Positions 35,485 to 43,150 of a stretch of DNA of 64,000 nt are shown piece after piece. The number at the start of each line of letters is the position of its first letter. Positions within the stretch are counted from its first letter, which is position 1. The stretch is from assembly GCF_022829295.1 (NCBI RefSeq), contig NZ_JAKSYH010000278.1, forward strand, positions 62,001 through 126,000, in the 5' to 3' direction. A program made the translations under genes and the position numbers. This stretch comes from Methylobacterium sp. J-088. GTDB taxonomy: Bacteria > Pseudomonadota > Alphaproteobacteria > Rhizobiales > Beijerinckiaceae. A model generated the notes under the pieces. That model saw only the letters and a list, made by a program, of their open reading frames with translations. It searched no databases and was not told the origin of the DNA.

Positions 35485-36762
35485 ATGGCGACGGACGAGA
35501 CGGCCGACATCGTGGTGATCGGCGGCGGGATGGTCGGTCTTGCCAGCGCCATCGCGCTGAAGGATCGGGGCCTCGACGTGGTCCTGTGCGATCCCGGCGA
35601 GGCCCGCGCCCGGACCTCCTACGGCAATGCCGGCGTGGTCAGCCGTGGGTCGATCCTCCCGATGTCGAGCCCGGCCCTGTGGGGCAAGCTCCCGGCCTAT
35701 CTGCGCAACGCCGACCGTGGCTTGCGCCTGAACTACGCGCACCTGCCGCGGATCCTCCCCTACACGGCGCATTTCCTGGCGAGCGCCCGCGCCGCCCGCT
35801 GGCGCCGGGCCGCCGAGGCGCTGCTGCCGCTGACGAGCGCCGCCTACCCGGCCCATGAACGCCTCGCGGCCCGGGCCGGGACGAGCGACCGGCTGCAGCG
35901 GACCGGATGGCTGAAGGCTTACCGAACGGAAGCCGCTTTCGCGGCGGCCGCCCTGGAGCGCGAGATTCTGGCGGGGCACGGCGTGGCCTTCGACATCCTC
36001 GATACGGCGGCCCTGCGCGATCTGGAGCCGGCCGTGGTCCGACCCTACGCCAAGGCGATGCTGCTGACCGAGACCGGCTCGGTGCGCGAGCCCGGCCGCC
36101 TGATCGAGGCCTGCGAGGCGCTGTTTTCCCGCCTCGGCGGGCGGCGCCTCCGCGGCAGCGTCGCGCGGCTGGCGCCCGTTTCGGGCGGATGGCGGATCGA
36201 TCTGGAGGCCGGCGCGGTCCGGGCTCACCAGGTGGTGCTCGCGGCCGGCGCCGCCTCGGGGGCGATCGCGCGGCCGCTGGGCTACCGCTTCGCGGTCGCG
36301 GCCGAGCGCGGCTACCATCGCCACTACGCCCTGCATCCGGAGAGCCCGCCGCTGACCCGGCCGGTGCTCGATACGGGCGCCGGCTCGATCCTCTCGCCGA
36401 TGGGCGATCACCGGGTGCGCGTGCTGTCGGGCGTGGAACTCAATGCGCGCCACGCCGCACCGGATCATACCCAGATCGACGCGGCCTCCGAGGAAGCCGC
36501 CGGGACCCTGCGGCTGGGCGGGCCCCTCGACAACGCGCCGTGGCTCGGCTCCCGCCCCTCGACGCCGGATGGAATGCCGGTAATCGGCCGGGCGCCCCGA
36601 CACGACGGATTGTTCTTCGCTTTCGGCCACGGCCATATCGGCCTGTCCACCGGCCCGATCACCGGGGAGATCGTTGCCGATCTCGCCACCGGCCGGAGTC
36701 CGGCGGTGCCGGTGGCGGCCTTCGCGCCGGAGCGGCTGCTGCGCTGGCCGAGCGTGTTCTAA
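35485..36762 (+). CDS. FAD-dependent amino acid dehydrogenase/oxidase (DadA-like)
   Basis: A 425-residue flavoprotein of the D-amino-acid oxidase (DAO) family. The N-terminal dinucleotide fold is VVIGGGMVGLASAIALKDRG with the acidic end VVLCDPGE, followed by RTSYGNAGVVSRGSILPMSS, a motif typical of D-amino acid dehydrogenase small subunit (DadA) relatives; the C-terminal flavin contact is GHGHIGLSTGPITGEIVADL. It should oxidise a D-amino acid or related amine and pass electrons to the membrane chain (inference). The frame is open 1.4 kb upstream antisense to gltX, but the protein starts at ATG 35485. Confidence 0.85.
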   Translation: MATDETADIVVIGGGMVGLASAIALKDRGLDVVLCDPGEARARTSYGNAGVVSRGSILPMSSPALWGKLPAYLRNADRGLRLNYAHLPRILPYTAHFLASARAARWRRAAEALLPLTSAAYPAHERLAARAGTSDRLQRTGWLKAYRTEAAFAAAALEREILAGHGVAFDILDTAALRDLEPAVVRPYAKAMLLTETGSVREPGRLIEACEALFSRLGGRRLRGSVARLAPVSGGWRIDLEAGAVRAHQVVLAAGAASGAIARPLGYRFAVAAERGYHRHYALHPESPPLTRPVLDTGAGSILSPMGDHRVRVLSGVELNARHAAPDHTQIDAASEEAAGTLRLGGPLDNAPWLGSRPSTPDGMPVIGRAPRHDGLFFAFGHGHIGLSTGPITGEIVADLATGRSPAVPVAAFAPERLLRWPSVF

Positions 36763-37122
36763 AGCGCTCTTCGCCGAAGCGGATACCGGTTCGGTGCAAG
36801 AGAGCGCGTCACTGCAAAGACTTAGAGCCGTGCGCGATTGCAACGCGCACGGTACACGACAGTGACGCCACCGTCGCCGAACAGGGCGCGGGTCCCCTCT
36901 CCCGTGCGGGAGAGGTCTGCTTTCGCAGAAAGCCGGGTGAGGGATGAGACCTGTCCGGACAAGGCGCACCCTGTCTGCGCCTTGACGGTGCGCGCGATCC
37001 TGAACCGTCTCGACCCTCACCCCAACCCTCTCCCGCACGGGAGAGGGGGCAGGTCGCGCTTGCCGACCCAGGAGGCGGACAAATGCCGTGTATCGTGGGC
37101 AACGCGATCGAGCTCGGCTCTA
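36763..37122. repeat. Long composite intergenic repeat, family A, copy 1
   Basis: A 360-bp element filling the gap between two genes, starting right after the DadA-like stop codon. Left border: AGCGCTCTTCGCCGAAGCGG then ACCGGTTCGGTGCAAGAGAG, a hairpin by itself. The core (about 36866-37066) carries CCCCTCTCCCGTGCGGGAGA and its near-complement CCTCTCCCGCACGGGAGAGG, with TTTCGCAGAAAGC between. The core is nearly identical, but inverted, to 45660-45865. It is not protein-coding in any convincing way. Confidence 0.8.
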
Positions 37123-37126
37123 AAAA

Positions 37127-37597
37127 TCAGCGCCAGTCGTAGGGGTTGTAGGGGTCGAGCGCCGCCTGGATCTTCCGCAGGATCGCGGGCTGGCGCTGGA
37201 GGTCGACGTCGCGGGCCAACGCCCGCAGGAAGGCGCGGGGCCCGTGTTCGAGATCGCGGGTGAGGCCGTCGTAGCGGTCGGACGGTTCGACATGTGCGGG
37301 ATTCACGGCAACCCGGTAGTCGAGGCCGCAGGTCGGCGGATCGATCCCCAGCCGGTAGCAGATCCGCACCCGGGCGAAAGGCGCCTCCGGACGATAATCG
37401 ACGCGATATCCGCCGAAGCTGAAGGCCCCGCCGGTCACGCGCTCGGCATAGGCCAGGGTCTGAGCGACGGTGGCGAACCCGGCGGTGCGGCGGTCGCGCA
37501 CGAGGTCGATGGCCGCGCGCTCGCTGGGCACGACCGATTGGGCGCTGGCGGCAGTGGAGACCAGCGCGGCAAGTAAGGCGGAGACCAGGGCTTTCAT
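37127..37597 (-). CDS. Exported protein of unknown function, coupled to the collagen-like gene
   Basis: A 156-residue protein with a Sec signal (LVSALLAALVSTAASAQ). The mature domain contains ICYRLGIDPPTCGLDYR with two cysteines and ends DPYNPYDWR. No family recognised. Its ATG overlaps the stop codon of the upstream collagen-like gene (TGATG), so the two are translationally coupled and their products probably work together at the envelope. Confidence 0.72.
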   Translation of the reverse strand: MKALVSALLAALVSTAASAQSVVPSERAAIDLVRDRRTAGFATVAQTLAYAERVTGGAFSFGGYRVDYRPEAPFARVRICYRLGIDPPTCGLDYRVAVNPAHVEPSDRYDGLTRDLEHGPRAFLRALARDVDLQRQPAILRKIQAALDPYNPYDWR

Positions 37598-38010
37598 CAC
37601 GGCGTCTTCATGCAGACCGCGACAGGCTGTGCATCCTTGGCGGCCTTCGCGGTCATGTCGAGGCAGCCGACCGTGGCGACGCCGTCCGTAACGGTCACGG
37701 ACGGCAGCACCGCCATGCCCCGGCAATAGGCGCCGATCAACGCCTCGTCGCGTTGGCAGGCGACATCCAGTCGGATCTGGCTGTTTACGGCCGGACCTGC
37801 CGGCCCCGCGGGCCCGGCCGGGCCCCGTTCGCCTGTAGGTCCACGTTCGCCCGTCGCCCCATTCAGGCCGGCAGGGCCCTGCGGCCCCTGCGGCCCCTGA
37901 TCGCCCTTCGGCCCGGGCGGGCCGGCCGGTCCCGGCTTCGGCCCTTCGCAACCCGCGAGCGTAAGGGCCGCGATCGTGGCGGCCACGATCACGGTCAGGG
38001 GGCGTTTCAT
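37597..38010 (-). CDS. Collagen-like repeat lipoprotein
   Basis: A 137-residue lipoprotein. Residues 1-20 are a signal with lipobox LTLAG before Cys21. Sixteen uninterrupted Gly-X-Y triplets follow (residues about 27-74), including GPP, GDQ and three GER/GPT-type units, the pattern of bacterial collagen-like triple helices. The remaining about 60 residues form a small cysteine-containing domain (DVACQRDEALIGAYCRGM, VGCLDMTAKAA). A trimeric rod anchored in the outer membrane is expected. The frame extends slightly upstream to 38034, but ATG 38010 follows GGAGATCTCC-type sequence (AGATCTCC on this strand's complement, GGAGA upstream). The next gene overlaps its stop codon. Confidence 0.8.
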   Translation of the reverse strand: MKRPLTVIVAATIAALTLAGCEGPKPGPAGPPGPKGDQGPQGPQGPAGLNGATGERGPTGERGPAGPAGPAGPAVNSQIRLDVACQRDEALIGAYCRGMAVLPSVTVTDGVATVGCLDMTAKAAKDAQPVAVCMKTP

Positions 38011-38034
38011 GGAGATCTCCGGCCAAGCCTTCAC

Positions 38035-38217
38035 CCGGAAGTGGTGCAGCTTCCCGGAGCGTCAATCGTGCCTGGGGACGCTCCAAGCCGGCGCGACCGG
38101 GCCGTAACCGGTGGGATAAGCTTCGATTCGGGCCGACTCCAGAAATTGTATTAAGTCTTTGGTAAAAGCTCGATCTTACGAAGATACACGAGACTATTGC
38201 TGCGTAATTTATGACGC
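38035..38217. other. AT-rich spacer before the TadE/F/G genes
   Basis: From about 38140 to 38217 base composition drops sharply in GC (for example TTGTATTAAGTCTTTGGTAA and TGCGTAATTTATGACGC), unlike the surrounding genes. It may hold the promoter of the tad-like operon or mark acquired DNA. No gene seen. Confidence 0.45.
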
Positions 38218-38850
38218 ATGACGGACATAAGAACAAGGTTTCTCAATCGAGGCAGAACGTTAGGTTGGCATCTGGCACGCCTCCGTGGCGAGGCCGATGG
38301 TGCCGCCGCGGTGGAGTTCGCCCTGGTGAGCCTACCCTTCCTTGCCCTGTGCGGCGCAATCTTCCAGGTTGCCTTCCAGATCTGGGCCACGCAGAACTTC
38401 GATCGGTCCTTGCAGAACGCCGTCCGCACGATCTTCACCGGTCAGTTCCAGCAGGCGAATGCCGGGCAGACCGACGCAACCAAGCTTCTGGCGGCCCTGA
38501 AAACCACGATGTGCGGTCCGGCCAACGCCACCATCGTCAACATCTTCAATTGCCAGAGCGTCAAGCTCGACGTGACGACCTCGAGCACGTTCTCAAGCGC
38601 GAGCCCGTCGATCCCGGTCAACAGCGCGACCGGCACCTGGAACACGAAATTCGGCACGAACTACGCCTGCGCCGCGCCGGGGTCGATCGTGATCGTCACG
38701 GCGGCCGTACAGTTTCCGACGTTCTTCAATCTGATGGGGCTCAACACCCGCCAGTTCACGACAGGCAGCGGCGCCGGATCGAGCCTGCTGATCTCGACCG
38801 CGGTGTTCCGCACCGAGCCGTACCAGACGAACGGTTCGAGCCCATGCTGA
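38218..38850 (+). CDS. tadE: TadE-like pilus assembly protein
   Basis: A 210-residue protein with one N-terminal membrane helix preceded by the TadE-family signature GAAAVEFALVSLPFLALCG, in which the conserved Glu follows AAAVEF. TadE, TadF and TadG are minor pseudopilin-like parts of the tight-adherence pilus system. The remaining sequence is Ser/Thr-rich and extracytoplasmic, with several cysteines. Its stop codon overlaps the next gene's ATG. The start is uncertain as no good ribosome site is seen; ATG 38211 is in a different frame. Confidence 0.85.
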   Translation: MTDIRTRFLNRGRTLGWHLARLRGEADGAAAVEFALVSLPFLALCGAIFQVAFQIWATQNFDRSLQNAVRTIFTGQFQQANAGQTDATKLLAALKTTMCGPANATIVNIFNCQSVKLDVTTSSTFSSASPSIPVNSATGTWNTKFGTNYACAAPGSIVIVTAAVQFPTFFNLMGLNTRQFTTGSGAGSSLLISTAVFRTEPYQTNGSSPC

Positions 38851-39491
38851 GCCGCCGGCCGCGCAGAACCAAGCATCTGCTGCACGATCGCCGCGGCACG
38901 GCCGCCGTCGAGTTCGCCGTCATCCTGCCGCTCCTGCTGGCAATCTGGGCCGGCATGACGGAATTGGCCCACGCCATGGACGAGTGGCGCAAGCTGACCC
39001 TGCTCGCGCGCACGGTCGCCGATCTGACCGCGCAGGGCGATACGAAGAATCCGATCAGCACGCCCCTGATGACCGACATCTTAGCCTCGGCGACGACGGT
39101 GATGCGCCCGTTCAACACCGCGAATGCGCGGATCGTGGTCAGCGCGATGGGCGTCGGACTGTCGGGCGCGACCCAGATCCCGACCGTCTGCTCCAGCTAT
39201 GCCAGCGGCAACGCCACGCCGCGCAGCACCGGTCTGGCGACCGGCCTCACCGTACCGCCGGGCTATCAGATCCTTGGCATGCGCTACGTCCTCGCCGAGG
39301 TCAGCATCCCGTATGCACCGATGATCGGAGGCGCCTTGGTGAAGCTCGCCAAAGGCGTGAACGGCACCATCACCTTCTCCAGCGTCGTTCCGTGGCCAAC
39401 GCGGGGCGGCAAGACCTATGGGAACAACATCTACACCGAGGTGGTGTTGCCCGGCACGAACGCAGCGGCGTGCGATGGCTCGACTCCGTAA
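38844..39491 (+). CDS. TadE/TadF-like protein
   Basis: A 215-residue protein with the same architecture as its neighbour: a short basic N-terminus, then DRRGTAAVEFAVILPLLLAI with the conserved AVEF and a single membrane helix, then a Thr/Ser-rich periplasmic region. It starts at ATG 38844 overlapping the tadE stop by seven bases and ends overlapping the tadG start, indicating tight translational coupling. TadF rather than a second TadE is inferred from position. Confidence 0.85.
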   Translation: MLSRRPRRTKHLLHDRRGTAAVEFAVILPLLLAIWAGMTELAHAMDEWRKLTLLARTVADLTAQGDTKNPISTPLMTDILASATTVMRPFNTANARIVVSAMGVGLSGATQIPTVCSSYASGNATPRSTGLATGLTVPPGYQILGMRYVLAEVSIPYAPMIGGALVKLAKGVNGTITFSSVVPWPTRGGKTYGNNIYTEVVLPGTNAAACDGSTP

Positions 39492-41220
39492 CGCCCCCCA
39501 CCGCCTCGTGCGGGACCGTCGCGGCAACGTGGCGCTCCTGTTCGCCTTTATGAGCGTGCCGATGCTCATGCTCGGTGGCGCGGCGATCGATTACGGTTTC
39601 GCGACGCGTCTGGAAACGAAGCTCCAGGCCGCGACGGACGCCACCGCGCTGCTCCTCTGCCAGACGCCGTCGACCGCGACCTCGGCCGACCTGAACACCA
39701 TGGCCCAGACGACGATGATCGGTGCCATGGGGGCGACCAACCTCGTCGTCGATCCGCTGGCGATCACCAGCAACCCGCGTCAGATCACGTTGTCGGCGCA
39801 CAAGCTGTCGACGACCTTCTTCGGCAAGCTGACCGGCACCACGCGCATCAACCCGGGCGCCACGTCGCAATGCGCCACGCCGATCCCCAAGACCTTCGAG
39901 ATCGCGCTGGTGCTCGACAATACGGGGTCGATGGCCGAGTCGAGCGGCGGCCAGTCGAAGCTGCAGGCGGTGCAGCAGGCCGCTACGAACTTCGTCAATT
40001 ACGTCTACACCAACTCGTCCTTCAGCAGCGCAACCCGGATCTCGATCGTGCCGTTCGCCGGAGCGGTTGCGGTCAACCCGACCCTCTACCGCTACGCCAG
40101 CTGGATCGACCAGAATGGGCAGTCGAGCTATCACTGGACCAACGTGCTCCAGCCCAGCGGATCCAACTTCACGAGCCGGTTCGACATTTTCACGAAGCTT
40201 CAAAGCGCGAGCAGCATGAGCAGCTGGGGCTGGGGCGGGTGCCTGGAGATGTTGTCCTATCCGCTCAATACTCAGGACGTCGCACCGTCCTCAGGGAACA
40301 AGGACTCCTATTTCGTCCCGCTCTTTGCACCCGATGAACCAGGCGACGCCAGCAGCACAGGGCGTTACTACAGCGACACCACTGGCACGTATTACTCGTA
40401 CAACAGCTACATTGACGACGACACCAGCTCCAACATCGGCAATTGTCCGATCAATAAGAATCTGGATTACGATTCCTCCCTAGGCCGGGCGTGCAAATAC
40501 GCGAGTCCGCGCAACGCGACGTCCAGCAGCTATGTCGGCATTCCCAACGGCCCGAATTTCGGCTGCACGACCCAGCCGCTCCTGCCGCTCACGAGCGATC
40601 AGACCGCCTTGAAGACGCTTATCGGCAACATGGCGCCGCTCGGCTCGACCAACATCTTCGAGGGCCTCATGTGGGGCTGGCGGACGCTCTCGCCGGTCAG
40701 TGTCTTCTCGACCAGCTACGCATCCTCAAACCCGACCGCGAGCGCGCCCGCGGCCTACACGACAACTTCGAGTTCGTCGAACGCCAGCGCGATTAACAAG
40801 ATCATGATCCTGATGACCGATGGTACGAATAGCTGGACGGTCAACCCCAATGCGCCGACCGGATCTCTGTACTTCGCCGCCGGCTACTTCCAGAACGCGA
40901 ACACACAAAACACCAAAACTCAGACCCCAAACTCTCGGTTACCTTCCACAAATCAGAATATCTCGGATACCAACAGTGCCCGAAGCGCGCTGGACGCCCT
41001 CACCGCAACAGCGTGTACGAATGCGAAGGCCGTCAACATCTCGATCTACACGATCGGATTCAGCGTCTCGACCGACCCGATCGATGCGGCGGGCCAGACG
41101 CTCCTGAAGAACTGCGCCTCCTCGGCAAGCCAGTTCTTCATCGCCAACACCTCAGACGACCTGATCGCGGCCTTCCAGAAAATCCAGTCGAGCATCGGCG
41201 CGCTGCGTCTGACGCAGTGA
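39475..41220 (+). CDS. tadG: TadG-like protein with von Willebrand A domain
   Basis: A 581-residue protein: TadE-like N-terminus (RDRRGNVALLFAFMSVPMLM, residues 14-34) giving one membrane helix, then a vWA domain whose MIDAS motif DNTGSMAES begins at residue 148 and whose later loops include LMTDGTNSW. This is the TadG arrangement; the vWA part is thought to lie outside the membrane. Residues about 240-310 and 470-510 are unusually rich in Ser, Thr, Asn and Tyr. It starts at ATG 39475 inside the previous gene's last codons. No pilin, ATPase or secretin gene of the tad system is in the window. Confidence 0.88.
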   Translation: MARLRNAPHRLVRDRRGNVALLFAFMSVPMLMLGGAAIDYGFATRLETKLQAATDATALLLCQTPSTATSADLNTMAQTTMIGAMGATNLVVDPLAITSNPRQITLSAHKLSTTFFGKLTGTTRINPGATSQCATPIPKTFEIALVLDNTGSMAESSGGQSKLQAVQQAATNFVNYVYTNSSFSSATRISIVPFAGAVAVNPTLYRYASWIDQNGQSSYHWTNVLQPSGSNFTSRFDIFTKLQSASSMSSWGWGGCLEMLSYPLNTQDVAPSSGNKDSYFVPLFAPDEPGDASSTGRYYSDTTGTYYSYNSYIDDDTSSNIGNCPINKNLDYDSSLGRACKYASPRNATSSSYVGIPNGPNFGCTTQPLLPLTSDQTALKTLIGNMAPLGSTNIFEGLMWGWRTLSPVSVFSTSYASSNPTASAPAAYTTTSSSSNASAINKIMILMTDGTNSWTVNPNAPTGSLYFAAGYFQNANTQNTKTQTPNSRLPSTNQNISDTNSARSALDALTATACTNAKAVNISIYTIGFSVSTDPIDAAGQTLLKNCASSASQFFIANTSDDLIAAFQKIQSSIGALRLTQ

Positions 41221-41239
41221 GCCGAGACGGCTCCTGATC

Positions 41240-41475
41240 GAGCCTTGAGACCGTGCGCGATCGCGTTGCAATCGGTACACGCCACTTGTCTGCCGCCTGG
41301 GTCGGCAAGCGCGACCTGCCCCCTCTCCCATGCGGGAGAGGGGACTCGCGCCTCACTCGGCGAAGTTGGCGTTCCTGTCGTGCCTGTGCGCGTTGCAATC
41401 GTGCGCGGCGCTGAGCTCTCGTCGCGACGCGCTCTCTTGCGCCGAACCGGTGCCCACTTCGTCGGAGAGCGCTCA
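41240..41475. repeat. Intergenic repeat, family A, diverged copy
   Basis: After tadG. It has CCCCCTCTCCCATGCGGGAG and, near the right end, GCGCTCTCTTGCGCCGAACC then GGTGCCCACTTCGTCGGAGA, the reverse complement of the family A left border. It is shorter than copies at 36763 and 45545 and lacks the middle of the core. 41221-41538 has no gene. Confidence 0.7.
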
Positions 41476-41538
41476 AAACGGAAAAAGCGGGCGCCTCCGA
41501 AGGAACGGCGACGGCCCGCGGTACGGACGGACGAAGTC

Positions 41539-41958
41539 TCAATCGTCCCGGTAGACCCGCTCGCGCCGTTCGTGGCGCTCCTGGGCTTCCAGCGACAGGG
41601 TGGCGATCGGTCTGGCGTCGAGGCGGCGCAGGGAGATCGGCTCGCCGGTCTCCTCGCAGTAGCCGTAGGAGCCATCCTCCAGCCGAGCGAGCGCAGCGTC
41701 GATCTTGCCGGTGAGCTTGCGCTGGCGGTCCCGCGCCCGCAGCTCAATCGACCGGTCGGTCTCCGACGAGGCGCGGTCGGCGAGATCCGGATGATTCTCG
41801 TTCTCGCTCTGAAGTGCGACCAGGGTGTCCTGCGCTTCGCGCAGGATATCGGTCTTCCAGCTCAGCAGCTTGCGCCGGAAGTATTCGCGCTGCCGGTCGT
41901 TCATGAAGGGCTCGTCGTCGGACGGGACGTAGCCGTCCTCCAGCGTCACCTTCGCCAT
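41539..41958 (-). CDS. dksA: RNA polymerase-binding protein DksA
   Basis: A 139-residue DksA with the coiled-coil hairpin carrying the tip residues (NENHPDLADRASSETDRSIE, containing D-x-x-D/A acidic tip) and the C-terminal fold DGSYGYCEETGEPISLRRLD followed by RPIATLSLEAQERHERRERV. Only Cys101 of the usual four zinc cysteines is present, as in the zinc-independent DksA2-type proteins common in alphaproteobacteria. It works with ppGpp to adjust transcription. GAGGG lies seven bases upstream of the ATG 41958. Confidence 0.93.
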   Translation of the reverse strand: MAKVTLEDGYVPSDDEPFMNDRQREYFRRKLLSWKTDILREAQDTLVALQSENENHPDLADRASSETDRSIELRARDRQRKLTGKIDAALARLEDGSYGYCEETGEPISLRRLDARPIATLSLEAQERHERRERVYRDD

Positions 41959-42131
41959 GCGTCACCCTCGCTGGAATCGAGCCGCCCACCAGGGGATGGC
42001 CGGTGCGCGGCGATAACGTGAGGTGCCGTATAGTCGAGGCGGTCTATCGCGACAACGCGCCCGGGACTCGGCATTTGAAGGCGCGGCCACTGTACCGCCG
42101 CGTGCGGCAATCCGGTCACGGTACAGACCTT

Positions 42132-43148
42132 TTACTCTGTCATCCGTGTCCGCAAGCGAACAATCGCGTCGGCGATGTCCGTCGTGAGGATACGGGCGAG
42201 CGGCAGCCTGTAATGCGTCTGGTCGAAAAACAGGTCGGGATCGCCGGCCTCGGGGCGCCCATCGCGCCAATCTACCACCGTGCTCGACGGATGCTCCGAC
42301 AGCGCGGCCCGGACTTCCGCGCGGCAGGCCGCCTCGGCCGCCGCCCGGGGGCTGCCGGCCGGCGGTTCCGAGCGTGCGTAGACCGGGGGGAAGACGATCA
42401 CCACCGGCGTCCGCGCGGGGATCCGCGCGAGTTCGGCCCGCAGCCGGGCGGCGATCGGGAACGGCCCCCCGTGATGCGGCTCCGGCGTGGGGCCGGCGGG
42501 CTTTTCGAGGGCTGCCTTCTTGGCTGGGTCGATGCCGAAGCCCTGGCTGAGGTAGTTGCGCTCGTAGTCCCACCAGCCATCGGCCGCGGCCGTCTTATGC
42601 CGCGGATTCAACAGCCAGCCGAGCCGGTTGATCGTCTCTTGAGCGGCCGGGAAGCGGATAAGGCCGTTCAGGTAGTCAGGCCAGCCACCGAGCAGCCAGT
42701 AGGGAAACCCGTGCTCACTCGGGAAGGCTGGATCGTCGGCACACCAGAAGGCATCGGCCGAGAGGACGAGGGCGGTGGGCCGGGCGTGGTGCTGAAGATA
42801 CCAATCGAGCACCGCGAATTGCTCCATGGGACCGGTGGCCGGTACCGAAAGCTGGACGAACGGGATGCCGGTGAGCCGGGTCAGCGTCGCCGGCTCGATC
42901 AGTTGGATGTGCGAATTGCCGATCACCGCACCGGTATAGGCCGGATCGCGCCCGCGGACGGCCGAGGCGGTGCGCGGGCCCTGCGGCCGGACGGCGCCGC
43001 GGGACAGCAGGGTCGAACGGCCGGTATCGTAGGGATCGACCAGCACCGCCAGCGCCAGATAGGCCACGAACACGCCGGCCACCGACAGCAGCAGGAACCG
43101 GGCGAAGCCCTGCCAGTCCCGGTCCGCGCTGGGTGGGGTCGCCGCCAT
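42132..43148 (-). CDS. SGNH/AlgX-like esterase-like membrane-anchored protein
   Basis: A 338-residue protein with one N-terminal membrane helix (FLLLSVAGVFVAYLALAV) and an extracytoplasmic SGNH-hydrolase fold: block I GAVIGNSHIQLIE with nucleophile Ser79, and block V DLFFDQTHYRL supplying Asp and His. Proteins of this kind pair with MBOAT acyltransferases and move acyl groups to polysaccharide. The gene begins two bases after the MBOAT stop codon, so they are one operon. The long open frame covering the MBOAT gene in this frame (to 44627) is an artefact; ATG 43148 begins MAATPPSADRDW. Confidence 0.82.
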   Translation of the reverse strand: MAATPPSADRDWQGFARFLLLSVAGVFVAYLALAVLVDPYDTGRSTLLSRGAVRPQGPRTASAVRGRDPAYTGAVIGNSHIQLIEPATLTRLTGIPFVQLSVPATGPMEQFAVLDWYLQHHARPTALVLSADAFWCADDPAFPSEHGFPYWLLGGWPDYLNGLIRFPAAQETINRLGWLLNPRHKTAAADGWWDYERNYLSQGFGIDPAKKAALEKPAGPTPEPHHGGPFPIAARLRAELARIPARTPVVIVFPPVYARSEPPAGSPRAAAEAACRAEVRAALSEHPSSTVVDWRDGRPEAGDPDLFFDQTHYRLPLARILTTDIADAIVRLRTRMTE

Positions 43149-43150
43149 GC

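Noticed and set aside
36838..37263. Open frames within the long repeats at 36.8 and 45.6 kb that give similar peptides
   Set aside because: The shared peptide comes from the repeat DNA read in opposite orientations; it contains hairpin-derived runs and no start signal or protein family.
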